Shown in pieces: positions 11,421 through 20,279 of a DNA stretch of 64,000 nt. Position numbers and translations under genes: made by a program. Numbering within the stretch: position 1 is the first letter of the stretch; each line of letters starts with the position of its first letter. The stretch lies in the NCBI GenBank assembly GCA_022410635.1, contig JAJVDF010000215.1, forward strand, positions 798,727 to 862,726, read 5' to 3'. Source of the stretch: Tretioscincus oriximinensis (lineage: Eukaryota > Chordata > Lepidosauria > Squamata > Gymnophthalmidae). Under the pieces are notes generated by a model. That model worked only from the letters and a program-made list of their open reading frames with translations, did not search any database and was not told where the DNA came from.

Positions 11421-12282
11421 TTGACTAAGAAAACAGCTTATTCTCCCATCGCCGGGCACTTTTTTATTGTTTTAGTGAATTCATTTTGCATTTTGTTTTT
11501 TATTGCTGTATCCCGATCAGAGGCCCTTCGGTAAAAAATGCAAATGAATAAATATCCCCAAATTGCTGTTGGTTTACACTGACATTTTGCTAATGCATCT
11601 CTGGGTAGCAGACAAATCAACAGGATCTGAAGTCTATACCTCTGGTTACTATCCATCAAAGATTTCATGAAAATAGTTCCATTGCATTTCTCTTTCTTTG
11701 TGCAAGTCATGTACGATGTTCCCTTTTATTGTCCTAATGAAAAACACATTCCTGTTAGGGTGGGAACTGGCTGGAAGAAAATCTGGCTCAGACATAGATC
11801 AATTCTCTTGGAAGGCTGTGTCATCACTGCTAGCCAGGTCGGCTTCAGGTGTGCTGGAACGTGCACGAGACCGATTTTTCTGCTTCTGTAGGAACCAGCC
11901 AGAACACGTAGGCATAACTCCCCCTCAATTAGACTGCACCAATTTTGTGCACACTGCGAACAAAATTAACAGGAAGGGGTTTCTCCTGCTGTGACCGAAT
12001 GTTGTTTGTCCCCCCCCCCCCCATTTCAGGGTGGCAACAGGATGGAAGAGTCCCCCAACTGCATTGGCATGGAAGCACAGAGCCCTGGGATAGGAGAAAC
12101 ATCCTCCATGGAGTATATTCATAATCTCGCATGAGTTAAAGCTGCTGATGTTTCCTCTTCTACACAGCACGTAAGAACACTATTTTTCCACCTCTCTAAC
12201 TACAGTTAAAAATAACAGAAAGATCAGGATTAATTTGATTCCAAGTCAAGACACTTGTCCCAGCATCCCTCCAAATTTCTGA

Positions 12283-12513
12283 AACACGACAGATGTGATC
12301 TAACTGTATATAAGTGTATAAAATCATGCATGGGACAGATAAGGTGAAGAGAAAAAAAAATCTCTATCTCATAATGCTAGGCCCAGGAGGGCAGAAGAGT
12401 GAGGACAGACAAAAGAAAGTATTTTTTTTACCCAGAGGGTCATTGGGCTTTGGAATTTACTTCCAGAAGAGGNGGTGGTAGCTAGCAGCCTATTTAATGG
12501 TTTTAAGTTGGGT
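12283..12513 (+). mobile_element. CR1 LINE fragment (end of ORF2)
   Basis: It reads as the degenerate CR1 ORF2 C-terminus: a TATAAAATCATGCATGGGAC block, then CCCAGAGGGTCATTGG and GGAATTTACTTCCAGAAGAG. It stops abruptly where the Helitron-like segment begins. Confidence 0.7.
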
Positions 12514-12800
12514 TTCTACCTGCTTTTCTACACTGTTTTTCCATGATGATAAGTGCTTATTATAAAAGCCTGGNTGCCCAGCAGCTTCACAAAGCTGACT
12601 GTATTAGCAGCAGCAGCAACAGCAACTCAAACAAGAAAGAAGTGAAACATTCTGGGAAGTGCAGCTGGAGTACCAAGCTGCCTCTTCTGCCCAACCTGCA
12701 CAGAGCCCTGCCCTGTAGACTACAGCTCCAGCCTGCACTATTGCTAGCCCTGAGAGGGAGGAAGTCTCTTTAGCCAATCCATGCACAGTCCTACACACAG
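12514..12800 (-). mobile_element. Helitron-like repeat, internal segment
   Basis: It shares TTTCTACCTGCTTTTCTAC, CTTATTATAAAAGCCTGG and TGCACAGAGCCCTGCCCTG blocks with the full-length relative at 35715-36590 and the copy at 38010-38410. Non-coding; an AGC-rich run is present at ~12605-12625. The strand is inferred from the relative's CTAG terminus. Confidence 0.45.
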
Positions 12801-13027
12801 GAAACGTTTTTGCTGCTTTTTTTTTTGCACTTTGTTGTACATTGTTTTACTTATAGAACTTTGAAATGTCCAACCTTCTCATCAGTGGTGTACGCTTGTT
12901 GTGTGTCAACCCATCCCTGACTTAGAATATTACTATTCAACTGATATAGCCATGTGGTGTCTTTCTTCGCTGCTTTCTGTCTTACTTTGGCACCACTCCT
13001 GCTCCTTGCTTCACGCTTACAAGAAGT

Positions 13028-13364
13028 TAGGCTGACCAGATGACCCCTTTTGGGAGGAGAAACCAAATATATATTAATTACTGCATCACCACTAGGAGGC
13101 TCTGGCAATCGGGGCCAACTCCTGAAGGCACCCTCCCCTCAGTAAAAAATAAATAAATGCACATTTCTCTTGCACTTTGAAAATTCTCATGCACTTTGAA
13201 AATTCTCACGGACTTCAAAAAATTATCAGGGGCTTCACAGGTTTCTCACGCGGGGATTTCAGAGGGGTATGCATGTTGGCGGATGATTTGCATATTCATG
13301 AAAATATGCAAATTAGCATGAATATTAGTTCCCACAGCTTGGGCTTCAGAAAATCTGGTCAGTC
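13028..13364. mobile_element. MITE with CTGACCAGAT ends and octamer palindrome
   Basis: The left end CTGACCAGATGACCCC and the right end ATCTGGTCAGT form a short terminal inverted repeat. TACAAGAAGTTAG flanks it directly at 13018-13030 and 13365-13377, a 13-bp target duplication. The interior contains CTGCATCACCACTAGGAGGC and, at 13286-13313, ATTTGCAT and ATGCAAAT facing each other. No coding capacity. Confidence 0.65.
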
Positions 13365-13674
13365 TACAAGAAGTTAGCAGGGGGACCTGTCTGTAGCAGC
13401 CAGGCTAATTCATGCCTGAAGAGATGGATCCTATCATTGCCTGCATACTGCCTGATCCGTTTTTCCAGTGGGGAAAAATGTTGCATTTTTAATTTGGAAC
13501 ATAAGTGTGCTTCCACTTGTATTCAGAAATTATACTGAGGGCAGATTTTCCAAGAAAAAAAGCCTGCTAAATAAATAAATGTTCTACTCCCATGCATGTT
13601 GCAACTAAATATAACTACACTTAAGTGGATCTAGCTATTTTTTATGTTTTTGGTGGATCAGCACGGAAAAAAAG

Positions 13675-13740
13675 GATCCCTTTTTGGCATTTGTAGCTGA
13701 TATTGCTGCTGCTGCTACTGCTGCTGTTGTAATTATGTGG
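13675..13740. repeat. GCT/TGC triplet run
   Basis: An imperfect GCTGCTGCTGCTACTGCTGC run inside otherwise unique sequence. Confidence 0.8.
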
Positions 13741-13947
13741 CTATTTTTGGTCTATAGCACATCTACAGAGCTGTCGACCGTCATCATGGCTTAGAAATAG
13801 TTCACACATCTAGAAATTGGCCTTTGACTTTTAAAAAAAAATAACAGCAATTATTGGTCTCGAATTAGGTTTCTAAATGAGAGAAAATATTTAATGTAAA
13901 AGAATCTTTAAAAAAAAAAGGAAAATCCACTATCAGTTTTAAATCCA

Positions 13948-14212
13948 GCATTCTGTCATGTACCACGGTCCACCATTTACATTAGGGCAGTTTCAAGCAG
14001 AAGAGAAAACCCTCCCTTGTCCTCGATTCCCTGCAAATGGCATTTCAGGAATACTGCCTGTTTTTCCATCCTAATAACCACGGATACATCAATCCTCCAC
14101 GAACATCTAATCCTATCTTGAAGCTATCCAGGCTGCAAGCTTCACCACTTCCTCTGGGTGAAAAATTACTTCCTCTTGTCTGTCCTAACACTTCTGCCCG
14201 TCAGCTTCAAGG
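13948..14212 (-). mobile_element. CR1 LINE 3' end
   Basis: CCAGCATTCTGTCATGTACC, AATGGCATTTCAGGAATACT, AAGCTATCCAGGCTGC and ACTTCTGCCCGTCAGCTTCA are the CR1 3' blocks in reverse order and orientation. It reaches into the ORF2 C-terminal region. Confidence 0.75.
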
Positions 14213-14514
14213 TACAGCTTATAATGCCTGGTGGAAAGGAAATTGTTTTTCCATATCCCTTAAAGCTGCTAAACTGTCCCTTTTTTGTGTTTACTCTATT
14301 AGTCCCAGCTGCAGGCATCAATGCAGAAGAACAAAAATTCCCCAGCTGCAATGGTGATGAGCATTACAAGCCGGATAGCTTCCTTGTGAGTGCTCCAACC
14401 CTGAAGCAGCACAGACCAACATTGTTTGGTTCCAGGTCAGATTTGTTGCCCACCTTTTATGGGTTCCACATGTATAATAGGCTTTCTCAATCCTACTTTC
14501 ACCACCATCTGTCT

Positions 14515-14605
14515 GGGATGGTTTAGTGAATCCTGCATTGAGCAGGGGGTTAGACCTGCTGGCCTTGGAGATCCCTTCCAACTGTATGTTTCTGTGATCC
14601 AAAGC
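14515..14605 (+). mobile_element. CR1 terminal fragment, second subfamily
   Basis: GATGGTTTAGTGAATCCTGC, GCAGGGGGTTAGACCTG, GATCCCTTCCAACTGTATG and TTCTGTGATC match the CR1 3' UTR type that ends in octamers related to ATTCTATG. Confidence 0.7.
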
Positions 14606-14611
14606 TGTGCT

Positions 14612-14960
14612 AGGAGCCGTACAAGAATCTCATACAATTTGAAAGAAAATCCCGGCAGAACAAGGCACGAGGATGAGGAACACTCATACCGGGGTTTTTT
14701 ACCAGGATTTTTACTAGGATTTTTCTGATTACCAGAGCTGGGGGCAGCAGTGACATCATAATTGATGTCACTTCTGGTCTGTGCTTCCAGGAATGGCACC
14801 CAGAGTGATGTTACTTTCAGTCCCGCCCCGGAAGTGACATCACAAAATTTCCACACTGGCTTTGTGCACAAGGAGAACTCCAAATCCCAGAGATTTTCGG
14901 GCTCCCAGTATGAAATTTCCTGCTGGAAAATTCCCAGCACTGAGAAGCACAGCAATATTT
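14612..14960. mobile_element. Dispersed TGATGTCA-rich repeat
   Basis: It shares with 32690-32974 the blocks TGATGTCACTT, CAGGAATGGCACCC, GAAGTGACATCAC, AGGAGAACTCCAAAT and ATTCCCAGCACTGAG. It also shares CGTACAAGAATCTCATACA wording with 56200-56500. No coding potential. Class unresolved. Confidence 0.5.
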
Positions 14961-15950
14961 AGTTCTTAAGAAATAAAGATTAGGCTAATTCTTCTGAACT
15001 GAATTGAAGGTGTGACCAGAACTAACAAAGCTTTGCACCCTATACTCTTCTCCCAAGTGGTGAATCTTTTTAATTCCCCCCCCCCCCCAAGACATCCTAT
15101 AATTTTTGGCAAAAACTCAGAATTTACAAGTGCCAAGCAGAAATAAAATGAAGCAGTGCTGTGTAGAGCACCACTGGCTTTTGCTGATGAGTCACCACAG
15201 CCTGAAGGACGCATTACATGATCCGCTCAGCTAGTCATCCCTTGCAGCAGATACGACAGGAAAAGGGAAAGGAAAAGGCTGTAATTGTTAAACTGTGAAT
15301 GAGTCAAGAAAGCTTTGAAGAGGTTTAATGGGCAGCTGAGGTAACTTAACCAATGCGTCCAGCCTGTGAGATGCTGTGGGCTGACTGAATGCCTTTTTCT
15401 AGTTTCTGCAGTGTTTCTGTTATGAGGCATGTTGGGGAGGGGGGATTTCTTCCGTAAAACAGACTGAATTGATTCCCTCCCGCCTCAAAAGATTCTCACA
15501 CTGGGATTTTGTTGATGCAGAACAGTGCGAGTTATGACAATTGAGCAGAGCAATTAAAGACAGTTGAAGAGCCAAAAAACGATATTTAATTGGTTCTTCT
15601 TCAGGGAGGGAACGGGAATTGGAAGACAGACATTGAAAATGAAATGGAAGCCCTAAAGAAACGTGAACGATGATGTATGCTACCGGCAGTGATTATATTG
15701 ATTTTTAAATTGCTTCTGCATTTGGTTCCCCCTAAGAGACACTAATGGGAGTTTCAGTCACGTATAGGGTTGATCAGAAAATGGTGTCAAATGAAAAAGT
15801 TAAGAGACTGATCAATAGAAGGTCAAGTAAATGTTGCATCTACTTCAGTTCATGCAGCAAAACTCAACCTCTTGTACTAACATTAGCCAGAGGAAAAAAG
15901 AGAAATGCCATTAACTCTAGGCTTGCTGGTACTCAACTAGAACTGNTTGC
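14961..15950. other. Mostly unique sequence
   Basis: A C-homopolymer occurs at about 15076-15088. No supported gene or repeat family otherwise. Confidence 0.4.
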
Positions 15951-15954
15951 TGCC

Positions 15955-16205
15955 TACATGGCATATTCCCAGACTATGGAATAGTCTCCCCCTTGAGGTG
16001 CGTCAATCACCATCTCTGTGCTCTTTCAGAAAATGCTTAAAGACGCACCTCTTTGGCCTGGCCTTTGGTTAGAAAACTACTGTCTCCTCCCCATTTTTAG
16101 AAAAGGCTGTTTTTAATGTGTTAAAATGATGGTTTTATTGTTAACCGCCCTGAGACCTACGGGTATAGGGCGGTATAAAAATGTAAATAAATAAATAAAT
16201 AAAAT
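15955..16205 (+). mobile_element. L2 LINE 3' end (ORF2 C-terminus plus tail)
   Basis: Frame fragments read like Leu-Trp-Asn-Ser-Leu-Pro-Leu-Glu-Val-Arg followed by a Phe-Arg-Lys block, the L2 ORF2 end. The 3' UTR has CCGCCCTGAGACCTACGGGT and ATAGGGCGGTATAAA, then (AAAT)n. Only about 250 bp survive. Confidence 0.8.
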
Positions 16206-16221
16206 GTTTCTTCTAATGTAA

Positions 16222-16402
16222 GCTCATTCCTGCTGAATCATTCCACAACCCATCTAATCCAGCATTCTGCCTCACACAGTGGCCACCAATTGCTCCTGGG
16301 TATTCAGAAATACTGCTTTTGTTCTAATCTTGAGGCAGTATCAAGAAATCCATCCTAATAGCTATTGATACACTTGGCTTCTGGGAATTTGTCGAATCCA
16401 GA
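16222..16402 (-). mobile_element. CR1 LINE 3' end
   Basis: CCAGCATTCTGCCTCACACA, GGCAGTATCAAGAAATCCAT and CCTAATAGCTATTGATAC correspond to the CR1 3' blocks in reverse. It sits immediately downstream of the L2 tail. Confidence 0.75.
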
Positions 16403-17436
16403 CCTGGGCAAGGAGCGGCCCGCCTACTGTCTCTGACTAGCCCACCCCTCTTAGCTCAGAATTGGGGGTGTGGTTTTACTGTTATATACAGTATTGGGTA
16501 GAACTGAGTTAACTATATTAGTCCAGCTCTCTAAAACCATCCCAATTTCTCATGTGGCCCCTTGGGAAAATTAATTGCCCATACTACCACCTCTTCTGCA
16601 AATAAATTCTTCTTTCCACACCAGAGGCAAGATGTATGATGTCTGCATATGCCACACACTTCAACTGCTCACATGGAGTATAAAATTAATAGAATCTGTA
16701 TCAGATCTTTACTAAGAACCTTCTAGTCCTGACCACATTAAACAGTTCTACATCTATACCAATCCTGTCCTGGATAAAGCAGCAATGAAGCCACATTTAG
16801 GCTAAATTTGAATGAGCATAGCTATGACTACAAGGGGCATATATCGAATCTGCATTGCAGCATTGTTTTCTTGGTACTAATGCTACCCAACCTATTTACT
16901 GTTGTAGCTAATCTGGATCAAGCAAATACAGATTTAATAATCCAGATCTGACAGTGAATGCATAAAGGGCCAACATCTGAGACATGTGCAGCTTTAGTAA
17001 ACATGTCTTTGCATACATTTGAACATGCACCTGGAGCTCAATATATCCGCCCACATCCCATATGTTACTATGCATTTCAAGACATATTTCAGAAGCTACA
17101 ATATATAGAAACCTAATTATATACTCAGAGTTGCTTTAGTATTTATATGTGTGCAGGTAAAAGCAGAAAAGAGCAGAAGATGGAAATGGCCATTTGACCT
17201 AAGACTTTGGTGTACCCTTCTCTACATCATCCCATGTCTTCTTCTCTGACATAAATCCTTCCCACACCCTACTGTTTGAACAATAACTGCAAAGGAAACC
17301 TGCTTTATCCACTCTTCCCATTTAGAACAGCAGCTGTCATATTAACAAAAAGTTTTAAAAACATCCTTAAAAACAAAAATAAATCTACCTGAAAAAGACA
17401 TTGGAGAAAATTGGAGAGAATTACATTCTGTACATT
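16403..17436. other. Unique AT-rich stretch
   Basis: No supported feature seen. Confidence 0.4.
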
Positions 17437-17576
17437 AACAGGAGAAAAGTAGGTGGCACAAGCTTTCGTAGACCCGTCTACTTCTTCAGATGCCACCTAC
17501 TTTTCTCCTGTTAGTCTCTGCTACTAGCACCTTTGCTGGACTTTCTACTGGACTAACACGGTTATTTCTCTGAAAT
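17437..17576 (-). mobile_element. 140-bp hammerhead-like retroposon
   Basis: It is flanked by ATTCTGTACATT at 17425-17436 and 17577-17588, a 12-bp target duplication. On the minus strand the order is: a 23-nt arm, CTGAAGA (17489-17483), GTAGAC-GG-GTCTAC, GAAA (17467-17464), a GC-TTGT-GC mini-stem, then the complementary 23-nt arm (17458-17436). This is the arrangement of a hammerhead ribozyme with stem I, core, stem II, core, stem III. The other part is CAGCAAAGGTGCTAG plus GAGAAATAACCGTGTTAGTC. A C stands where the U before the cleavage base should be, so cleavage is doubtful. Confidence 0.6.
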
Positions 17577-18385
17577 ATTCTGTACATTGGAGAATGAAAG
17601 TGTCACTGAGCCAAGCCTAACTCCTTCTCCATGGACTAACCAATGTTTTCTGGGTAGCATTATCACCTGGGATATATCTTCAGGGTGGATTTGCACTTTG
17701 ATTGTGAAATTGGAACAGCCATTCGCATTGCTAATTGCTTTGCTGCTCCCCAATCATCTCCAAATCATTCACAAACTTTGTTTTCACTTTGTGACTGGGG
17801 ACAAGTCCAAGCAGATAGTAGGAACAGAGGATTTGAATTGCTCATTGACGACTCCCCAATCCTTCCAAAGGCGTTCTCAAACTTAAACTTTGTGTGGTCG
17901 ATTTAAAAGTTGACACGTCAAGGTTAAATTTAAGATAGGTTTCCTGCAAAATGTGAATGCTGTATAACAGGCCTTAATGTCACATGACATGTTATTATCC
18001 AATTGCAATAAGGGAGAGGGGATAGCCAATCATCTCAGATTACCATCTGAATTCTTCCTGCTCCTGTTGCTTGTTGGGACAGCCTATCAAGGGGAATAAG
18101 GCTGAGGCTAACTCAGTAAGTTTCCCAGCAAATCTCTGCTCTGAGATTATCAACCTGCTGATTGCATCAGTTCCTACTAGGGTTAGGGATATAAGTAGAA
18201 GGCTGCCTTACTGCTTGCTGGCTGTTCACTACAATATGCAAAACAGATTATGTCTCCTCCTAAATTGCGAACAGAAAGGTTACCAAGTGGACCAGTCCAA
18301 ATGGCGCTGCTCTTCAGGGACTGGTTCAAATGGGCAAGTACAAATCTACCCTCAGATTCCCAGGCTTACTTGCAATATCTACTTA

Positions 18386-18800
18386 CTAGTGGAATTAGCC
18401 CAGTGCGTTATGCTAATGCAGTGNGCTCTAGCCCTTTATCCGCCTTGCTTCCCATCTCTACCTCCATCCACTCCCTCCCTTGCCCCCTCCCATCCCCCTT
18501 TCACTTGCTGCTTCTTTGTTTCATTCCTTTTTCTTTCCATTTTCTTTTCTTTCCTTTATTTTTCCTTCTTTATCTTCCTTCCCTCCCTCCCACCTTTCAT
18601 CCCTTCCTACATCTGTTCTTTTTTTCCTTCCTTCCTTTCCCTTCAAGTACTGGATCCCAGTACTGAACCCTGGGGTATTNCACTTCTCACATCTTTCCAT
18701 TCAGAGAATAGTCCATTTATTACTTCCCTCTGTTTTCTGTCTTTTAGCCACTTTCCAACCCTGGACTAGGCTCAGTAGGCTGCCAAAGTTCTGAGCCCTG
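18386..18800 (-). mobile_element. Helitron-like repeat, 3' part
   Basis: On the minus strand it ends GGGCTAATTCCACTAG followed by T, preceded by a degenerate hairpin. A pyrimidine-rich tract (18460-18650 on plus) and a CCAGTACTGAACCCTGGGGT block follow, as in 35715-36130. Long Pro/Ser/Phe open frames here are compositional only. Confidence 0.5.
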
Positions 18801-19448
18801 TCATTGGTTGTTATACCTCAGAATGTTGAACACNCCTTTTATTATATATGATCTTAACTATTCTCTCATCCAAACACCAACCAGATCCAGCTTTACTTTG
18901 ACTGTGACAACAACATTAAAACGAAATCCTGAGATGACTCGGGAACAGTTTAGATATGATTCATGAAAACTCAGAAACAGAGATGTTTCACAGGTAAGAT
19001 TGTCCGCAGGCCATTCTGCCCTTTCTCTCATGAACATCATAGGCTAGAAAAAGTTAACTGAAGATGAGATGAGAACACAGAAGTTACCTTACTGCCTTTA
19101 AGGCATTTTTTAAAATGCTTTTTTTACCACATACGAGCATAATTTTACACCCTTTTTGGCATTAAGCTTTATTTGGGCATATATATTCTGGAATAGAGAC
19201 CTGCCATTGACAAAACCTGTGAGGGATATGGAAGGCAGCTTCTATGTTCATACAAGACTTCTAAGGAGTAGCTGAAATAGTAANGCTTTGGAATACGACT
19301 CTGTCGCCAGTAAATAATGTATGGAATATATTTTTATACTCATTTATTTTTATGGCCGCAACAAGCAGTTCCAGAGAGGCTTTAGAATGCAGTTATGTCT
19401 TTTGGAAACAGAAACGGTTGGGATTGTGTTTGCTTAAATTTCTATCCT

Positions 19449-19612
19449 AGGTTACCACATAAAAACTGGGATAGTGGTCTGCAGCATTAATGGACATGAA
19501 AAAGTTATTTCCTTTCCCCCCAGGCACTGAAGACATTACAAGTTACACCTTCTGAAAATTCCTGTCTTCCATTTCCATTAAAATTGCAAATTGCTATCTG
19601 GGTTTTCATGTG
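19449..19612. mobile_element. MITE (GGTTACCACATAAAA family), degraded
   Basis: The left AGGTTACCACATAAAA is mirrored by the right TTTTCATGTGG. Interior ATTAATGGACATGAAAAAG and TTTCCATTAAAA are subterminal inverted copies of the AATGGCTATnGAA block. Compare 3771, 38491 and 61593. Confidence 0.5.
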
Positions 19613-19887
19613 GCGATCTTATTCTATCCCAAATGTCTCAGCTGCCTCTCCACGTTTTGTTTTATTCTGGAATTGACTTTTAATCCAAATTGCTCCGTTT
19701 GCGTGCCCATCTCCACTTACCTCATTATAATTTATGACTTCTTCAGGAATAAGCTTACATTGCCTTATATTCTCATAATATTACATGTCTAACTGCAAGA
19801 CCCATAATCCTGTGCAAGCACAGTTCCTCAGTGCCATGTGGTTCCAAGACCCAATGAAATTTAAAGTTTATCCTTCAAGTCTCACAA

Positions 19888-19955
19888 GATTTAAGAAGTC
19901 TATGAAAGCTCATGCCATGTACCTTCCTCTTGTTAGTCTCCAAGTGCTAGAAGCC
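19888..19955 (+). mobile_element. Relic of the hammerhead-like repeat
   Basis: AAGAAGTCTATGAAAGCTCATGCC, written here as AAGAAGTCTATGAAAGC plus TCATGCC, then CTTCCTCTTGTTAGTCTCC, parallels 55271-55325. Stem II has largely decayed. Confidence 0.4.
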
Positions 19956-20109
19956 CCCTTGCGTGAGCAAGTTCCCATTAAAGAATGCCCCACAAAGATT
20001 ATTTCGCAGTTTAGAAAAAGTCAGCTGTGAAATCTGAAAAACAGGTGGCTGGAAAATCGGGAACTATGGGTCTAATTTTTAGTAAGTGGATTGCTGAACT
20101 TGTGCGAAA

Positions 20110-20277
20110 GCGTAGGGCTGATTCAATATAAACAGGTTTATGGACACCAAGGGTATAAATGGGTACTAGAATGGATATCTGAATGCTGCCTCCGGGATGG
20201 AGCAACAGGCAGGACTCCTGAAATACCATTTGCACGGAGTCATGAACAGGTGCATATTTTGCTTTCCTTTGTTCAGA
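20110..20277 (+). mobile_element. CR1 LINE 3' part, left half of an interrupted copy
   Basis: ACAGGTTTATGGACACCAAG, GATGGAGCAACAGGCAGGAC and TGAAATACCATTTGCA are CR1 ORF2-end/3' UTR blocks. The text breaks after CTTTGTTCAGA, and the expected continuation (CCAGGTGCATCTGGTGGGCC) appears only at 23311. Confidence 0.7.
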
Positions 20278-20279
20278 TT

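Noticed and set aside
14437..14955. 172-codon minus-strand frame
   Set aside because: Lies over a CR1 end and a TGATGTCA-rich repeat.
18071..18794. Overlapping plus-strand frames up to 232 codons
   Set aside because: Pyrimidine-rich repeat composition within a Helitron-like element; no domain and several frames open at once.
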